A DNA stretch of 64,000 nt, from positions 361,895-425,894 of the forward strand of contig NZ_CP059203.1 of NCBI RefSeq assembly GCF_014251955.1, written 5' to 3'. Position numbers and translations under genes: made by a program. This document shows, piece after piece, positions 1-7,812 of this stretch; position 1 is the stretch's first letter, and the number at the start of each line of letters is the position of its first letter. Origin of the DNA: Blattabacterium cuenoti. GTDB lineage: Bacteria; Bacteroidota; Bacteroidia; Flavobacteriales; Blattabacteriaceae. Below the pieces are notes generated by a model that worked only from the letters and a program-made list of their open reading frames with translations, was not told the origin of the DNA and did no database searches.

Positions 1-579
1 AAATATATTGATAGATTACCAGATAAAAATGATGAAGAAAGATATCAAACTGTTTATGCAAAAACAGAAGGATCTGTAGCTGCTCCTACAGCAGGTCTCC
101 ATTTTTCAAAACATTTATTAAAAATATTAGAAATAAAAGGAATTAATCTAGTAGAAATTACTTTACATCTTGGATTAGGTAGTTTTTTACCAGTAGAAGT
201 AGAAGATATATCTAAACATAAAATGGATTCTGAAAAATGTTTTATAAACAAAGATACATGTGATTTAGTCAATCAAACAATTCAACAAAAAAAATGTGTA
301 TGTGCAGTAGGAACTTCATCTATGCGTGCTATTGAAAGTTCTGTATCTTCCAGAAGATATTTAAATCCTTTTTCCGGATGGACTAATAAATTCATATTTC
401 CTCCTTACAACTTTAGTATAGCAAATTCTATGATTACAAATTTTCATATGCCTAAATCCACATTACTTATGATGACAGTAGCTTTTGCAGGATATGACTT
501 AATTATGAAAGCATATCAAATAGCTATACAAGAAAAATACAGATTCTATTCCTATGGAGATGTTATGTTAATCTTATAG
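1..579 (+). CDS. queA: QueA, tRNA ribosyltransferase-isomerase (3' part, truncated by window edge)
   Basis: Carboxy-terminal 192 codons of S-adenosylmethionine:tRNA ribosyltransferase-isomerase, which adds the ribosyl-derived ring to the 7-deazaguanine at the tRNA wobble position (queuosine pathway, cytosolic). The frame is open from base 1 with no start, so the amino-terminal part lies outside the window; the family is about 350 residues. Visible family blocks are [12 protein letters not shown] (bases 70-105), then [18 protein letters not shown] and [12 protein letters not shown] in the expected order. The stop is TAG at 577-579. The first ATG in this frame, at 223, is an internal methionine and not the start. 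No damage is visible, so the gene looks intact as far as it can be seen. Confidence 0.95.
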   Translation, partial: KYIDRLPDKNDEERYQTVYAKTEGSVAAPTAGLHFSKHLLKILEIKGINLVEITLHLGLGSFLPVEVEDISKHKMDSEKCFINKDTCDLVNQTIQQKKCVCAVGTSSMRAIESSVSSRRYLNPFSGWTNKFIFPPYNFSIANSMITNFHMPKSTLLMMTVAFAGYDLIMKAYQIAIQEKYRFYSYGDVMLIL

Positions 580-592
580 AAATAGAAAGATC

Positions 593-607
593 TAGTCTTT
601 TAGACTA
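593..607 (+). other. Small hairpin just after queA
   Basis: TAGTCT, a 3-base loop TTT, then AGACTA form a perfect 6-bp stem starting 13 bases after the queA stop. It could help end or protect the queA mRNA, but no T-run follows, so it is not a standard intrinsic terminator. Confidence 0.3.
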
Positions 608-632
608 CTCTACTCCACTCTACTACTATACT
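604..632. repeat. Imperfect CTA/ACT trinucleotide tract in the queA-prenyl synthase spacer
   Basis: Between queA and the next gene (580-720) there is a run of ACT/CTA/CTC units. The rest of this 141-base spacer shows no reading frame or RNA gene. It resembles other trinucleotide tracts in the window, at 17732-17752 and in fusA, birA and yidC. Confidence 0.5.
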
Positions 633-720
633 ATATTATATCCCCTCTATATTTTTAAAAAGATAAGAAATATATCAGTAAGTAGTTAATAGGAGGGAGC
701 AGCATAGCATAATCGTAATT

Positions 721-1707
721 ATGACAAAAAAAATCCTTGAAAAAATAAAAATATCTATAAAAGAGGAAATGAAAATTTTTGAAAAACAATTCCTTTCTAT
801 TATTATAGAAAGTCAAGTTCCTCTTATAAATCAAATTACTCATTATATTATCCATAGAAAAGGAAAACAAATTCGTCCTATGTTTGTTTTTTTAATTGCT
901 AAAATGTTAGGAAAAACGAAAAAAAAAACATATCATACTGCATCTTTAATAGAACTAATTCATACAGCAACCTTAGTCCATGATGATGTTATAGATAATA
1001 GTCACCTTAGACGTGGTTTTTTTTCTGTCAATGCAATATGGAAAAATAAAATAGCTGTTTTAGTAGGAGATTATTTACTGTCTAAAAGCCTTTTATTAGC
1101 TACAAATAATAATTATTATGACCTTCTTAAAATTGTTTGCAAAACAATAAAAGATATGAGCGAAGGAGAATTATTACAAATGGAAAAATCAAAAAAATTA
1201 GATATCACTGAAAGTGTTTACAATAAAATTGTTTATCATAAAACAGCTAGTTTAATTGCAGCTTCTTGTGAAGGAGGAGCTCGTTCAGTTGATGCAGATG
1301 AAAATACAGCATTAAAAATGAGAGAGTTTGGAGGATTAACTGGAATTGCTTTTCAAATAAAAGATGATCTATTTGATTATGAAGATAAATATAATAAAAA
1401 TCTAATAGGAAAACCTGTTGGAATGGATTTAAAAGAGAAAAAAATAACACTTCCACTTATTTATGCCATAAAAAATGCTTCTCAAGAAGATCAAAAATGG
1501 ATCCTTAATTCTATAAAAAATTATGATGAAAAAAAAAGAGATCAAATTATTGCTTATGTCAAACAATCTGGAGGATTAGAATATGCTTCTCAAAAAATGA
1601 AAAAGTTCCGTAATCATGCATTAAAAATATTAGAAAATTATCCAGAAAGTACAATTAAAGATGCTTTAAAAACAATGGTTAATTTTCTTGTTGAAAGAAA
1701 TAAATAA
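721..1707 (+). CDS. Polyprenyl (all-trans) diphosphate synthase
   Basis: Condenses isopentenyl diphosphate onto allylic diphosphates to make a long all-trans prenyl chain, here most plausibly the menaquinone side chain used by MenA (28650-29588). The 328-residue length is normal for IspB-type enzymes. The first aspartate-rich motif is D88-D-V-I-D92, followed by LRRG, and the second is D215-D-L-F-D219 in QIKDDLFD; both bind the Mg-diphosphate. The ATG at 721 is the only usable start because an in-frame TAA lies at 679-681. An AGGAGG at 691-696 is 24 bases upstream, too far for normal Shine-Dalgarno use. Chain length cannot be read from the sequence, so I give no gene symbol (ispB-like). Confidence 0.93.
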   Translation: MTKKILEKIKISIKEEMKIFEKQFLSIIIESQVPLINQITHYIIHRKGKQIRPMFVFLIAKMLGKTKKKTYHTASLIELIHTATLVHDDVIDNSHLRRGFFSVNAIWKNKIAVLVGDYLLSKSLLLATNNNYYDLLKIVCKTIKDMSEGELLQMEKSKKLDITESVYNKIVYHKTASLIAASCEGGARSVDADENTALKMREFGGLTGIAFQIKDDLFDYEDKYNKNLIGKPVGMDLKEKKITLPLIYAIKNASQEDQKWILNSIKNYDEKKRDQIIAYVKQSGGLEYASQKMKKFRNHALKILENYPESTIKDALKTMVNFLVERNK

Positions 1708-1758
1708 AACTAAAATCGTATTTTTTTTTTGTTCTAGAATATTTTTTAATATTGAAAA

Positions 1759-3906
1759 ATGAAAGAAAATTTAGTAATTGTAGAATCACCTACCAAGGCT
1801 AATACTATACAAATGTTTCTTGGAAAAAACTTTTATGTAGTTCCTAGCTATGGACATCTTATAGATTTACCAGAAAAAAAAATAGGAATTGACATAAATA
1901 AAAATTTTCATCCTAATTATGTTATACTTCCCAAAAAAAAGAAAATAGTTCAAAATCTTCAATCTTTAATTGAAGATTATAAAATTATCTGGTTAGCTTC
2001 TGATGAAGATCGTGAAGGAGAAGCTATTGCTTATCAAATTTACAAAACATTAAATATTCCCAATGAAAAATTTAGAAGAATAGTTTTTCACGAAATTACA
2101 AAAAAAGCTATTTTTGATGCTATAAAAAATCCTAGAAAAATTAATTATAATCTTGTTTATGCTCAACAAGCAAGACGTATTTTAGATAGATTAGTAGGAT
2201 TTCAATTATCTCCTATTTTATGGAAAAAAATTAATTCCGGTCTTTCTGCCGGAAGAGTTCAATCTGCAGCAGTTAGACTAATAGTAGAACGTGAACAAAA
2301 TATTCAAAATTTTATTCCTATTCCAGTTTATCAAATTCACGGTATTTTTACCGATGAAAAAAAAACAATTTTTAATGCAAAATTGGAAAAGAAAATAGAA
2401 GATAAAAAGAAAATGGAAAATATTTTAATGTCATGTATAAATACTTCTTTTTTGATAAAAAATATTATTACTAAATACGAAAAAAAAGCTCCTCCTCATC
2501 CATTTACAACATCTTCTTTACAACAAGAAGCTAGTCAAAAACTAAATTACTCTATATCTAAAACTATGTTTCTTGCACAAAAATTATATGAAAAAGGGTA
2601 TATCACATACATTCGTACTGATAGCACAAATTTATCAAAAGATATTTTATCAAGTATTAAAGATTATGTTCTTTTTTCATATGGAGAACAATATTTTTCT
2701 CCAAAAGAATTTTCATCCAAAAATAAATTTGCCCAAGAGGCTCATGAAGCTATTCATCCCACAGATATCAGAAAAAATTCTGTAGATATTTTAGATGGGG
2801 TCCAAAAACGTCTTTATCAACTTATATGGGAAAGAACCATAATAGGACAAATGTCAGATGCATATATAGAAACTAAAAATTTTTACATTCAATCTTCTAA
2901 TTTCGAGTTGGAACATCCTTTTATACATACGGAAAAAACTGTAATATTCGATGGTTTTATGAAAATAAAAAATAAAAGGAATCTTGATCTTGATGAGATT
3001 GATAATAAAAAAAAAGATTTTTTTTTATCAAAAATAAAAGAAGGAACTCCATTGCAAAAAAAGGAAATAATAGCAAAACAAGTTTTTACGAAACATTTAC
3101 CGAGATACAATGAAGCATCTTTGGTCAAAAACTTGGAAAAATTAGGGATAGGAAGACCATCTACTTATGTTCCTATTATTTCCAATATACAAAAAAGAAA
3201 TTATGTGAGTATACAAAAAATTATTAAAAAAATAGAAGTTCGTGAAACTTTTTTCCTTAAAAAAAATACTATAACCGAAAGAAAAGATAAAATAACTGAA
3301 ATAGAAAAAAACAAATTTATTCCTACAGATATGGGAATTTTAATTACTAATTTCTTAAAAAAAAATTTTCAAGAAATTATAGATTACAGTTTCACAGCAA
3401 ATTTAGAAAAAAATTTTGATGATATAGCTAAAGGAGAAAAATCTTGGAATAAGATTATTCAAAATTTCTATGATGGATTCCATAAAAAGATAGAATATGT
3501 AAAAAAAAATGTAGATAAAATTCACAAAAAACGTTTTCTTGGAATAGATCCAATATCGAACAAAAAAATTTTTGCAAAAATAGGACGATTTGGGCCCATT
3601 GTTCAAATGGGAGAATTTCAAGATAAAAAAAAACCAAAATTTTCTCCTTTGTTAAAAAATCAAAAAATTGACACTATTTCTTTAAAAATAGCATTAAAGC
3701 TTCTTGAATTACCTAAATTATTAGGAACTTTTGAAAACAAAGAAATTTTTTTGAAAATTAACAAACATAATATCTATATAAAACATAAAAATAAATCAAT
3801 TCCAATTGAAGAAAATATTTTTTTTAATTCTATTAATTTGGATTTAGAACAAGTAATAAACATTATATTAAAAAACAGAAAAAAAGAAAAAAAATCAATT
3901 TTATGA
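1759..3906 (+). CDS. topA: DNA topoisomerase I (type IA)
   Basis: Relaxes negative supercoils by transient cleavage of one DNA strand. The protein starts directly with the Toprim domain (VIVESPTKANTI), whose acidic SDEDREGEA motif is near residues 80-90. The catalytic tyrosine is Y284 in GYITYIRTDS. A carboxy-terminal topoisomerase repeat with LGIDPISNKKIFAKIGRFGP lies near residue 590. At 715 residues it is shorter than many Bacteroidetes TopA proteins; I see no CxxC zinc fingers, and the tail is lysine-rich. It follows the prenyl synthase by 51 bases on the same strand. It contains A9 and T9 runs near 3007-3026 but the frame is intact. A reduced genome would be expected to depend on this enzyme for supercoil control. 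Confidence 0.96.
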   Translation: MKENLVIVESPTKANTIQMFLGKNFYVVPSYGHLIDLPEKKIGIDINKNFHPNYVILPKKKKIVQNLQSLIEDYKIIWLASDEDREGEAIAYQIYKTLNIPNEKFRRIVFHEITKKAIFDAIKNPRKINYNLVYAQQARRILDRLVGFQLSPILWKKINSGLSAGRVQSAAVRLIVEREQNIQNFIPIPVYQIHGIFTDEKKTIFNAKLEKKIEDKKKMENILMSCINTSFLIKNIITKYEKKAPPHPFTTSSLQQEASQKLNYSISKTMFLAQKLYEKGYITYIRTDSTNLSKDILSSIKDYVLFSYGEQYFSPKEFSSKNKFAQEAHEAIHPTDIRKNSVDILDGVQKRLYQLIWERTIIGQMSDAYIETKNFYIQSSNFELEHPFIHTEKTVIFDGFMKIKNKRNLDLDEIDNKKKDFFLSKIKEGTPLQKKEIIAKQVFTKHLPRYNEASLVKNLEKLGIGRPSTYVPIISNIQKRNYVSIQKIIKKIEVRETFFLKKNTITERKDKITEIEKNKFIPTDMGILITNFLKKNFQEIIDYSFTANLEKNFDDIAKGEKSWNKIIQNFYDGFHKKIEYVKKNVDKIHKKRFLGIDPISNKKIFAKIGRFGPIVQMGEFQDKKKPKFSPLLKNQKIDTISLKIALKLLELPKLLGTFENKEIFLKINKHNIYIKHKNKSIPIEENIFFNSINLDLEQVINIILKNRKKEKKSIL

Positions 3907-3947
3907 TTCATTTTTTTTTATAAAAAAATAAAGAGGAAAGTAAGGAA

Positions 3948-4370
3948 CTAACTATCAAAATATCTTTGATTTAAATAAGTAGTAGGATATGCTTGATCAT
4001 GTCCTGTGCGTCTGACATGATCCAAATATTTAGGAATATATGATAAAGCTTTTACTCTATCAGACAAAGACATTCTGTTCCATATATTTTCTGCCATTTT
4101 TTTTTTACCCACTTTATATTTATAATCTGTCCAAAAACGATTAAAAGATAAATCTGCAGGAATTTCTTCTATAGAAAATGAAGATTTTGTATTTTTCATT
4201 TTATTTATAATAGATTCATTATAAGGTAAATATTTTCCTATCCATATATAATGTGATAAAGAAAGACTTTCAGGAAAGATTACCTCTCTTAAAAAACCAT
4301 TTAAATCATATTTAAATATGATATCTCCAGAGACTAAACGACTTCTAAATATATATTGTTTACCTTTCAT
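3948..4370 (-). CDS. Conserved Bacteroidetes protein of unknown function
   Basis: 140-residue protein that I do not recognise by name. The amino-terminal half (KGKQYIFRSRLVSGDIIFKY onward) is a compact, possibly all-beta/alpha stretch. The carboxy-terminal half, roughly residues 78-140, reads FNRFWTDYKYKVGKKKMAEN, then SDRVKALSYIPKYL, then YPTTYLNQRYFD. That pattern resembles the small helical domain seen at the carboxy terminus of some phage and plasmid replication proteins (FWxxYPxKxxKxxAxxxW ... TYLNxxxW). The resemblance is by eye only. There is no signal peptide or membrane segment. It is convergent with topA (41-base gap) and has a long gene-free stretch upstream. A role on DNA is a guess. 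The composition is ordinary for the window and the frame is clean, so it is probably expressed. Confidence 0.75.
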   Translation of the reverse strand: MKGKQYIFRSRLVSGDIIFKYDLNGFLREVIFPESLSLSHYIWIGKYLPYNESIINKMKNTKSSFSIEEIPADLSFNRFWTDYKYKVGKKKMAENIWNRMSLSDRVKALSYIPKYLDHVRRTGHDQAYPTTYLNQRYFDS

Positions 4371-4737
4371 TCCTTTTTTTATTTCATCAGCATTAATTCA
4401 TTTTTTCCCCTTCATTTCATGAATTATTTATTTATTTGATAATGATAATTTTATAAAGAAGATCAAGATAATTCTTTCACATAATTTAGGGATATTTTTT
4501 TTCAATTAATAATAAATAATATATAATTGAATGATTCAAATCATCTCATTTTAATTTCATTTAATTTTATAAAAAAAGATGAAACTCATAGTTTATTTTT
4601 ATTATAGTTAGAGTTAGATTCATATTCTACTAATAATTTATCCATACGAAAGTATTTATGGAATTTTACTCTTTTACTCTATATCTATACTATAAAAAAG
4701 ACAATATCTTTTTTACACAATTTCAAAATTTAGTAAA
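4371..4737. other. Gene-free stretch between the orphan gene and rsmI
   Basis: 367 bases, very A+T-rich, without any reading frame that I would call a gene and without tRNA-like elements. It must hold divergent promoters for the minus-strand orphan gene (start 4370) and for rsmI (GTG at 4738). One weak inverted repeat is visible: TTCAATTA at 4501-4508 against TAATTGAA at 4524-4531, with a 15-base loop. It may be the residue of a lost gene; nothing recognisable remains. Confidence 0.5.
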
Positions 4738-5412
4738 GTGCTATTATACATTGTTCCTACTCCTATAGGAAATCTTGAAGATTTTACTTTCAGAAGTCTA
4801 CGAGTCTTAAAAGAAGTAGACCTTATTCTGGTAGAAAATTACAATTTTTCAAAGAAATTATTAAATTTTTATAATATTAAAACTCATACCAAAACTTATC
4901 ATATTCATAATGAACATAAAATAATTCCTTCTATTTTAGAAAAAATAAAGAAAGGAAAAAAAATAGCATTAATTTCCAATGCAGGAACACCAAGTATATC
5001 TGATCCAGGTTTTTTGCTCATTAAATCCTGCATAAATGCTTCTATATCTGTAGAATGTTTACCAGGACCGACAGCTTTTATTCCAGCATTAGTCATTTCT
5101 GGATTTCCTATTCATGAATTTGTATTTATTGGTTTTTTACCGAAAAAAAAAAGAAAAAAAAAACTAGAAAATTTATCTAAAGAAAATAGAACCTTGATTT
5201 TTTATGAATCTCCTCATAGATTAGTACGAACATTAAATGATTTAAAATATTTCTTTGGATTGGAAATAAATATTGTCATATGTAAAGAAATATCAAAAAT
5301 TTTTCAAAAAACGTTAAGAGGAAATATTGAAGACATCATTTTATATTATAAAACACAAAAAAAAATATTGGGAGAATATACTTTAATTATTAGCAAAAAA
5401 AATAATAATTAA
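4738..5412 (+). CDS. rsmI: 16S rRNA (cytidine-1402-2'-O)-methyltransferase
   Basis: SAM-dependent tetrapyrrole-methylase-fold enzyme that 2'-O-methylates C1402 in the decoding centre of 16S rRNA. The amino end LLYIVPTPIGNLEDFTFR is the family start and fixes the initiation codon as GTG at 4738. Other blocks are ALISNAGTPSISDPG, VECLPGPTAFIPALVISG, FIGFLPKKK and FYESPHR. The 224 residues match the short form without the extra carboxy-terminal domain of E. coli RsmI. Two A10 runs separated by one G (5143-5163) encode the lysine-rich KKKRKKK stretch and are slippage-prone. The TAA stop shares the tetranucleotide TTAA with the stop of the convergent asd gene. Confidence 0.95.
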   Translation: MLLYIVPTPIGNLEDFTFRSLRVLKEVDLILVENYNFSKKLLNFYNIKTHTKTYHIHNEHKIIPSILEKIKKGKKIALISNAGTPSISDPGFLLIKSCINASISVECLPGPTAFIPALVISGFPIHEFVFIGFLPKKKRKKKLENLSKENRTLIFYESPHRLVRTLNDLKYFFGLEINIVICKEISKIFQKTLRGNIEDIILYYKTQKKILGEYTLIISKKNNN

Positions 5413-6416
5413 ACATACTTTTTTTCCATCAATAATTCTGCAATTTGAATCGTATTTTTGGCAGCTCCTTTACGTAAATTATCTGCTACAATCCAAAGAT
5501 TTAATGAATTTATACATGAATAATCTTTACGAATACGTCCAACAAAAACTTCATCTTTTCCATGAGAAAAAAATGGCATAGGGTAGATATTTTCTTTTGG
5601 AGAATCTTGAACAATGACCCCTTTTGTTTTGAAAAGAATTTCATATATTCTATTGATATTTGGTTCTTTTTTAAATGTTATATTGACACTTTCTGAATGT
5701 CCTCCTGTGACAGGAACTCTTACAGAAGTTGCTGTAATGGATATATTTTGATCATTCATTATTTTTCTTGTTTCCTTCATTAATTTGATTTCTTCCATTG
5801 TATAACCATTGCTGCTATCAAATGAATCACAATGTGGTAATACATTTTGAAAAATAGGATATGGATATATTTTCTCATATTCATCTTTATAATAAGAATA
5901 CCCTTCTTTTTCTTTATTAAATTGATTTAAAGCTTTTTGTCCTGTACCAGTGATTGATTGATATGTAGATACGACTACACGATCTATACAATATTCCAAA
6001 TGCAAAGGATATAAAATCATCACCAATTGTATTGTGGAACAATTTGGATTAGAAATGATTTTATCTGTTTTTTTTAAACAAGAAGCGTTTATTTCAGGAA
6101 CAATTAATTTTTTGTCAGGATCCATTCTCCATGCAGAAGAATTATCAATAACAGTCACCCCCATTTCTGAAAATTTAGGAGCCCATTTTTTTGAAACATC
6201 TGATCCAGCTGAAAATAAAACAATCTGAGGAGATTTTGATAATAATTTTTCTATACTAATAACATTATATTTTTTTTTTTTGAAGAAAAATTCTTTTCCT
6301 ATTGATTTTTCAGAAGCAGATAAATACAATTCATCTATTGGAAAATTTATTTGTTCTAAAATATCTATCATTACACGTCCAACCATACCGGTAACCCCTA
6401 CTATTCCTAATTTCAT
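5409..6416 (-). CDS. asd: Aspartate-semialdehyde dehydrogenase
   Basis: NADPH-dependent reduction of aspartyl phosphate to aspartate semialdehyde, the branch point to lysine/diaminopimelate, threonine and methionine. Seen: Rossmann start KLGIVGVTGMVGRVM, catalytic cysteine in SNPNCSTIQ (C126 from my start), substrate-binding GHSESVNI, and the carboxy-terminal VGRIRKD and LRKGAAKNTIQIAELL blocks. I place the start at 6416 (MKLGIVG); another ATG nine bases upstream (6425) would only add MYI. A 12-A run (6270-6281) encodes KKKK after FFF and the frame stays open. Its stop overlaps that of rsmI by 4 bases. Diaminopimelate supply links it functionally to peptidoglycan synthesis by PBP1A. Confidence 0.96.
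   Translation of the reverse strand: MKLGIVGVTGMVGRVMIDILEQINFPIDELYLSASEKSIGKEFFFKKKKYNVISIEKLLSKSPQIVLFSAGSDVSKKWAPKFSEMGVTVIDNSSAWRMDPDKKLIVPEINASCLKKTDKIISNPNCSTIQLVMILYPLHLEYCIDRVVVSTYQSITGTGQKALNQFNKEKEGYSYYKDEYEKIYPYPIFQNVLPHCDSFDSSNGYTMEEIKLMKETRKIMNDQNISITATSVRVPVTGGHSESVNITFKKEPNINRIYEILFKTKGVIVQDSPKENIYPMPFFSHGKDEVFVGRIRKDYSCINSLNLWIVADNLRKGAAKNTIQIAELLMEKKYV
6270..6281 (-). repeat. Poly(A)12 tract inside asd
   Basis: Twelve T on the plus strand (A on the coding strand), read as four lysines after EFFF. The frame is intact. Confidence 0.9.
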
Positions 6417-6530
6417 AATATACATAGAATTAAAAAAAACGTAAATTTATAATAAAAAAAGGAAATAATAGTCTTTTCCATGTTTTTCATTTTTTTTATT
6501 TATTATGAATTAAATTGAAAAATCATAACA

Positions 6531-7097
6531 ATGAAAATGGGAAAAATGATCATTTTATCAGGCCCTTCAGGGTGTGGAAAAACTACAATTTCTCATTATC
6601 TTCTTTCAAAAATTCCAGAATTGAAATTTTCTATATCATGTACTACACGAACAATTCGTTATCATGAAAAACATGGAAAAGACTATTATTTTCTTTCTAA
6701 GGATCAATTTATTTCTAAAATAAAAAAATATCAATTTGCAGAATGGGAAGAAGTTTATCCTAAACTATTTTATGGAACCTTAAAAAGTGAAATTTTAAGA
6801 ATTTGGAAAATTAATAAACATGTTTTGTTTGATGTGGATGTAAAAGGGGGATTACATTTAAAAAAACAATATCCAAATAATTCATTATCTATATTTATAA
6901 TGGTTCATTCCATAGAAATTTTAAAAAAAAGACTTTTCATAAGAAATTCTGAAAAGTTATCAAAAATTAAAATACGTTTAAATAAAGCAAAAATAGAATG
7001 TAATTATGCAAAATTATTTGATATTATATTACCAAATATTAATTTGATTAAGGCACAAAAAGAAGCAATAAAACTTGTTTCTAATTTTATATTTTAG
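6531..7097 (+). CDS. gmk: Guanylate kinase
   Basis: Phosphorylates GMP to GDP with ATP in the cytosol. The P-loop GPSGCGKTT is at residues 11-19. The GMP-binding region follows, with SCTTRTIRYHEKHGKDYYFLS and later FAEWEEVYPKLFYGT. VLFDVDVKGG and a lid segment KKRLFIRN complete the family pattern. The length of 188 residues is typical. Starts at 6531, 6537 or 6546 are all possible because methionines cluster before ILSGPSG; I kept the first. It is divergent from asd and convergent with the tRNA-Pro/tRNA-Asn/rpiB unit, whose nearest end is 12 bases past its stop. Confidence 0.95.
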   Translation: MKMGKMIILSGPSGCGKTTISHYLLSKIPELKFSISCTTRTIRYHEKHGKDYYFLSKDQFISKIKKYQFAEWEEVYPKLFYGTLKSEILRIWKINKHVLFDVDVKGGLHLKKQYPNNSLSIFIMVHSIEILKKRLFIRNSEKLSKIKIRLNKAKIECNYAKLFDIILPNINLIKAQKEAIKLVSNFIF

Positions 7098-7109
7098 AAT
7101 AAATAAAAA

Positions 7110-7184
7110 TCGGGGTGACTGGATTTGAACCAGCGACCACACGCCCCCCAGACGTGTACTCTTACCAATCTGAGCTACACCCCG
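7110..7184 (-). tRNA. tRNA-Pro (anticodon GGG)
   Basis: Cloverleaf read on the minus strand. The acceptor stem CGGGGTG pairs with CACCCCG, including the C1-G72 pair typical of bacterial tRNA-Pro. The D arm is GCTC/AGAG, the anticodon arm CACGT-CTGGGGG-GCGTG gives anticodon GGG, and the T arm is GCTGG-TTCAAAT-CCAGT. The discriminator base is A and CCA is not encoded. It lies 14 bases downstream of tRNA-Asn on the same strand. Confidence 0.93.
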
Positions 7185-7198
7185 AAAGCAATTTCCTG

Positions 7199-7272
7199 CT
7201 CCTCAGGCTGGATTTGAACCAGCGACACCCTGATTAACAGTCAGGTGCTCTAACCAACTGAGCTACTGAGGA
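7199..7272 (-). tRNA. tRNA-Asn (anticodon GTT)
   Basis: Minus-strand cloverleaf. The acceptor TCCTCAG pairs with CTGAGGA, and the discriminator G matches tRNA-Asn identity. The anticodon arm CCTGA-CTGTTAA-TCAGG gives anticodon GTT, and the T arm GCTGG-TTCAAAT-CCAGC is perfect. Its first base (7272) directly abuts the rpiB stop codon (7273-7275), so it is very likely cut out of an rpiB transcript by RNase P. Confidence 0.96.
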
Positions 7273-7710
7273 TTATTTATTTAATGGAATTTTTTCTATT
7301 CTAATTTTGTGTCTTCCTCCTTCAAAATCTGTTTTTAAAAACATTTCTACTATTTCTAGAACTTTATTTTTATTTATAAAACGTGCTGGAATACTAATCA
7401 TATTAGCATTATTATGTCTTCTTGCTAAAAAAGCAACTTCTTTTTTCCATACTAATGCAGCACGAATTTTTTGATATTTATTAGCAGTCATAGCAGCGCC
7501 ATTTCCGCTACCACAAATAATAATACCAAAATCTGCTTCTCCTTTTTCTACAAATTTAGCAACAGGATGAACAAAATCAGGATAATCCACCTTTTTTCCA
7601 TAATGGGAAAATCCAAAATCTTTTATTTGACATCCTTGATTGATCAAAAAATCAATAATTAAACATTTATAATTTATTCCTGTATGATCGGATCCTATTG
7701 CTATTTTCAT
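7273..7710 (-). CDS. rpiB: Ribose-5-phosphate isomerase B
   Basis: Interconverts ribose 5-phosphate and ribulose 5-phosphate (RpiB/LacAB fold), feeding nucleotide and pentose metabolism. From the start at 7710 (MKIAIGSDHTG) the protein has 145 residues with GSDH at 6-9, the catalytic cysteine C66 in CGSGNG, and H99 in RRHNNAN, matching the conserved positions of the family. A longer frame beginning at 7731 would add MWYLVFL, which is not family-like. The stop codon touches the 5' end of tRNA-Asn, so the gene and the two tRNAs probably form one transcript. Confidence 0.94.
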   Translation of the reverse strand: MKIAIGSDHTGINYKCLIIDFLINQGCQIKDFGFSHYGKKVDYPDFVHPVAKFVEKGEADFGIIICGSGNGAAMTANKYQKIRAALVWKKEVAFLARRHNNANMISIPARFINKNKVLEIVEMFLKTDFEGGRHKIRIEKIPLNK

Positions 7711-7812
7711 CAAAAAAACCAAATACCACAAAATTACATTAAAAATTTGTAATTTTTAATCGTTTTTTTTATTTCCAAAAAATTGTCACATTGATATTGT
7801 GAATAAAATAAT

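Noticed and set aside
655..870. 71-codon minus-strand frame over the start of the prenyl synthase
   Set aside because: Antisense to a clear gene; phenylalanine/tyrosine-rich translation typical of reversed A-rich codons.
3948..4737. Prophage or plasmid remnant
   Set aside because: Only one domain resembles mobile-element replication proteins; no integrase, repeats, tRNA insertion or composition shift is present.
7201..7271. Possible pseudo-tRNA because of the missing CCA end
   Set aside because: All three tRNAs lack encoded CCA, which is normal for many Bacteroidetes; the stems are sound.
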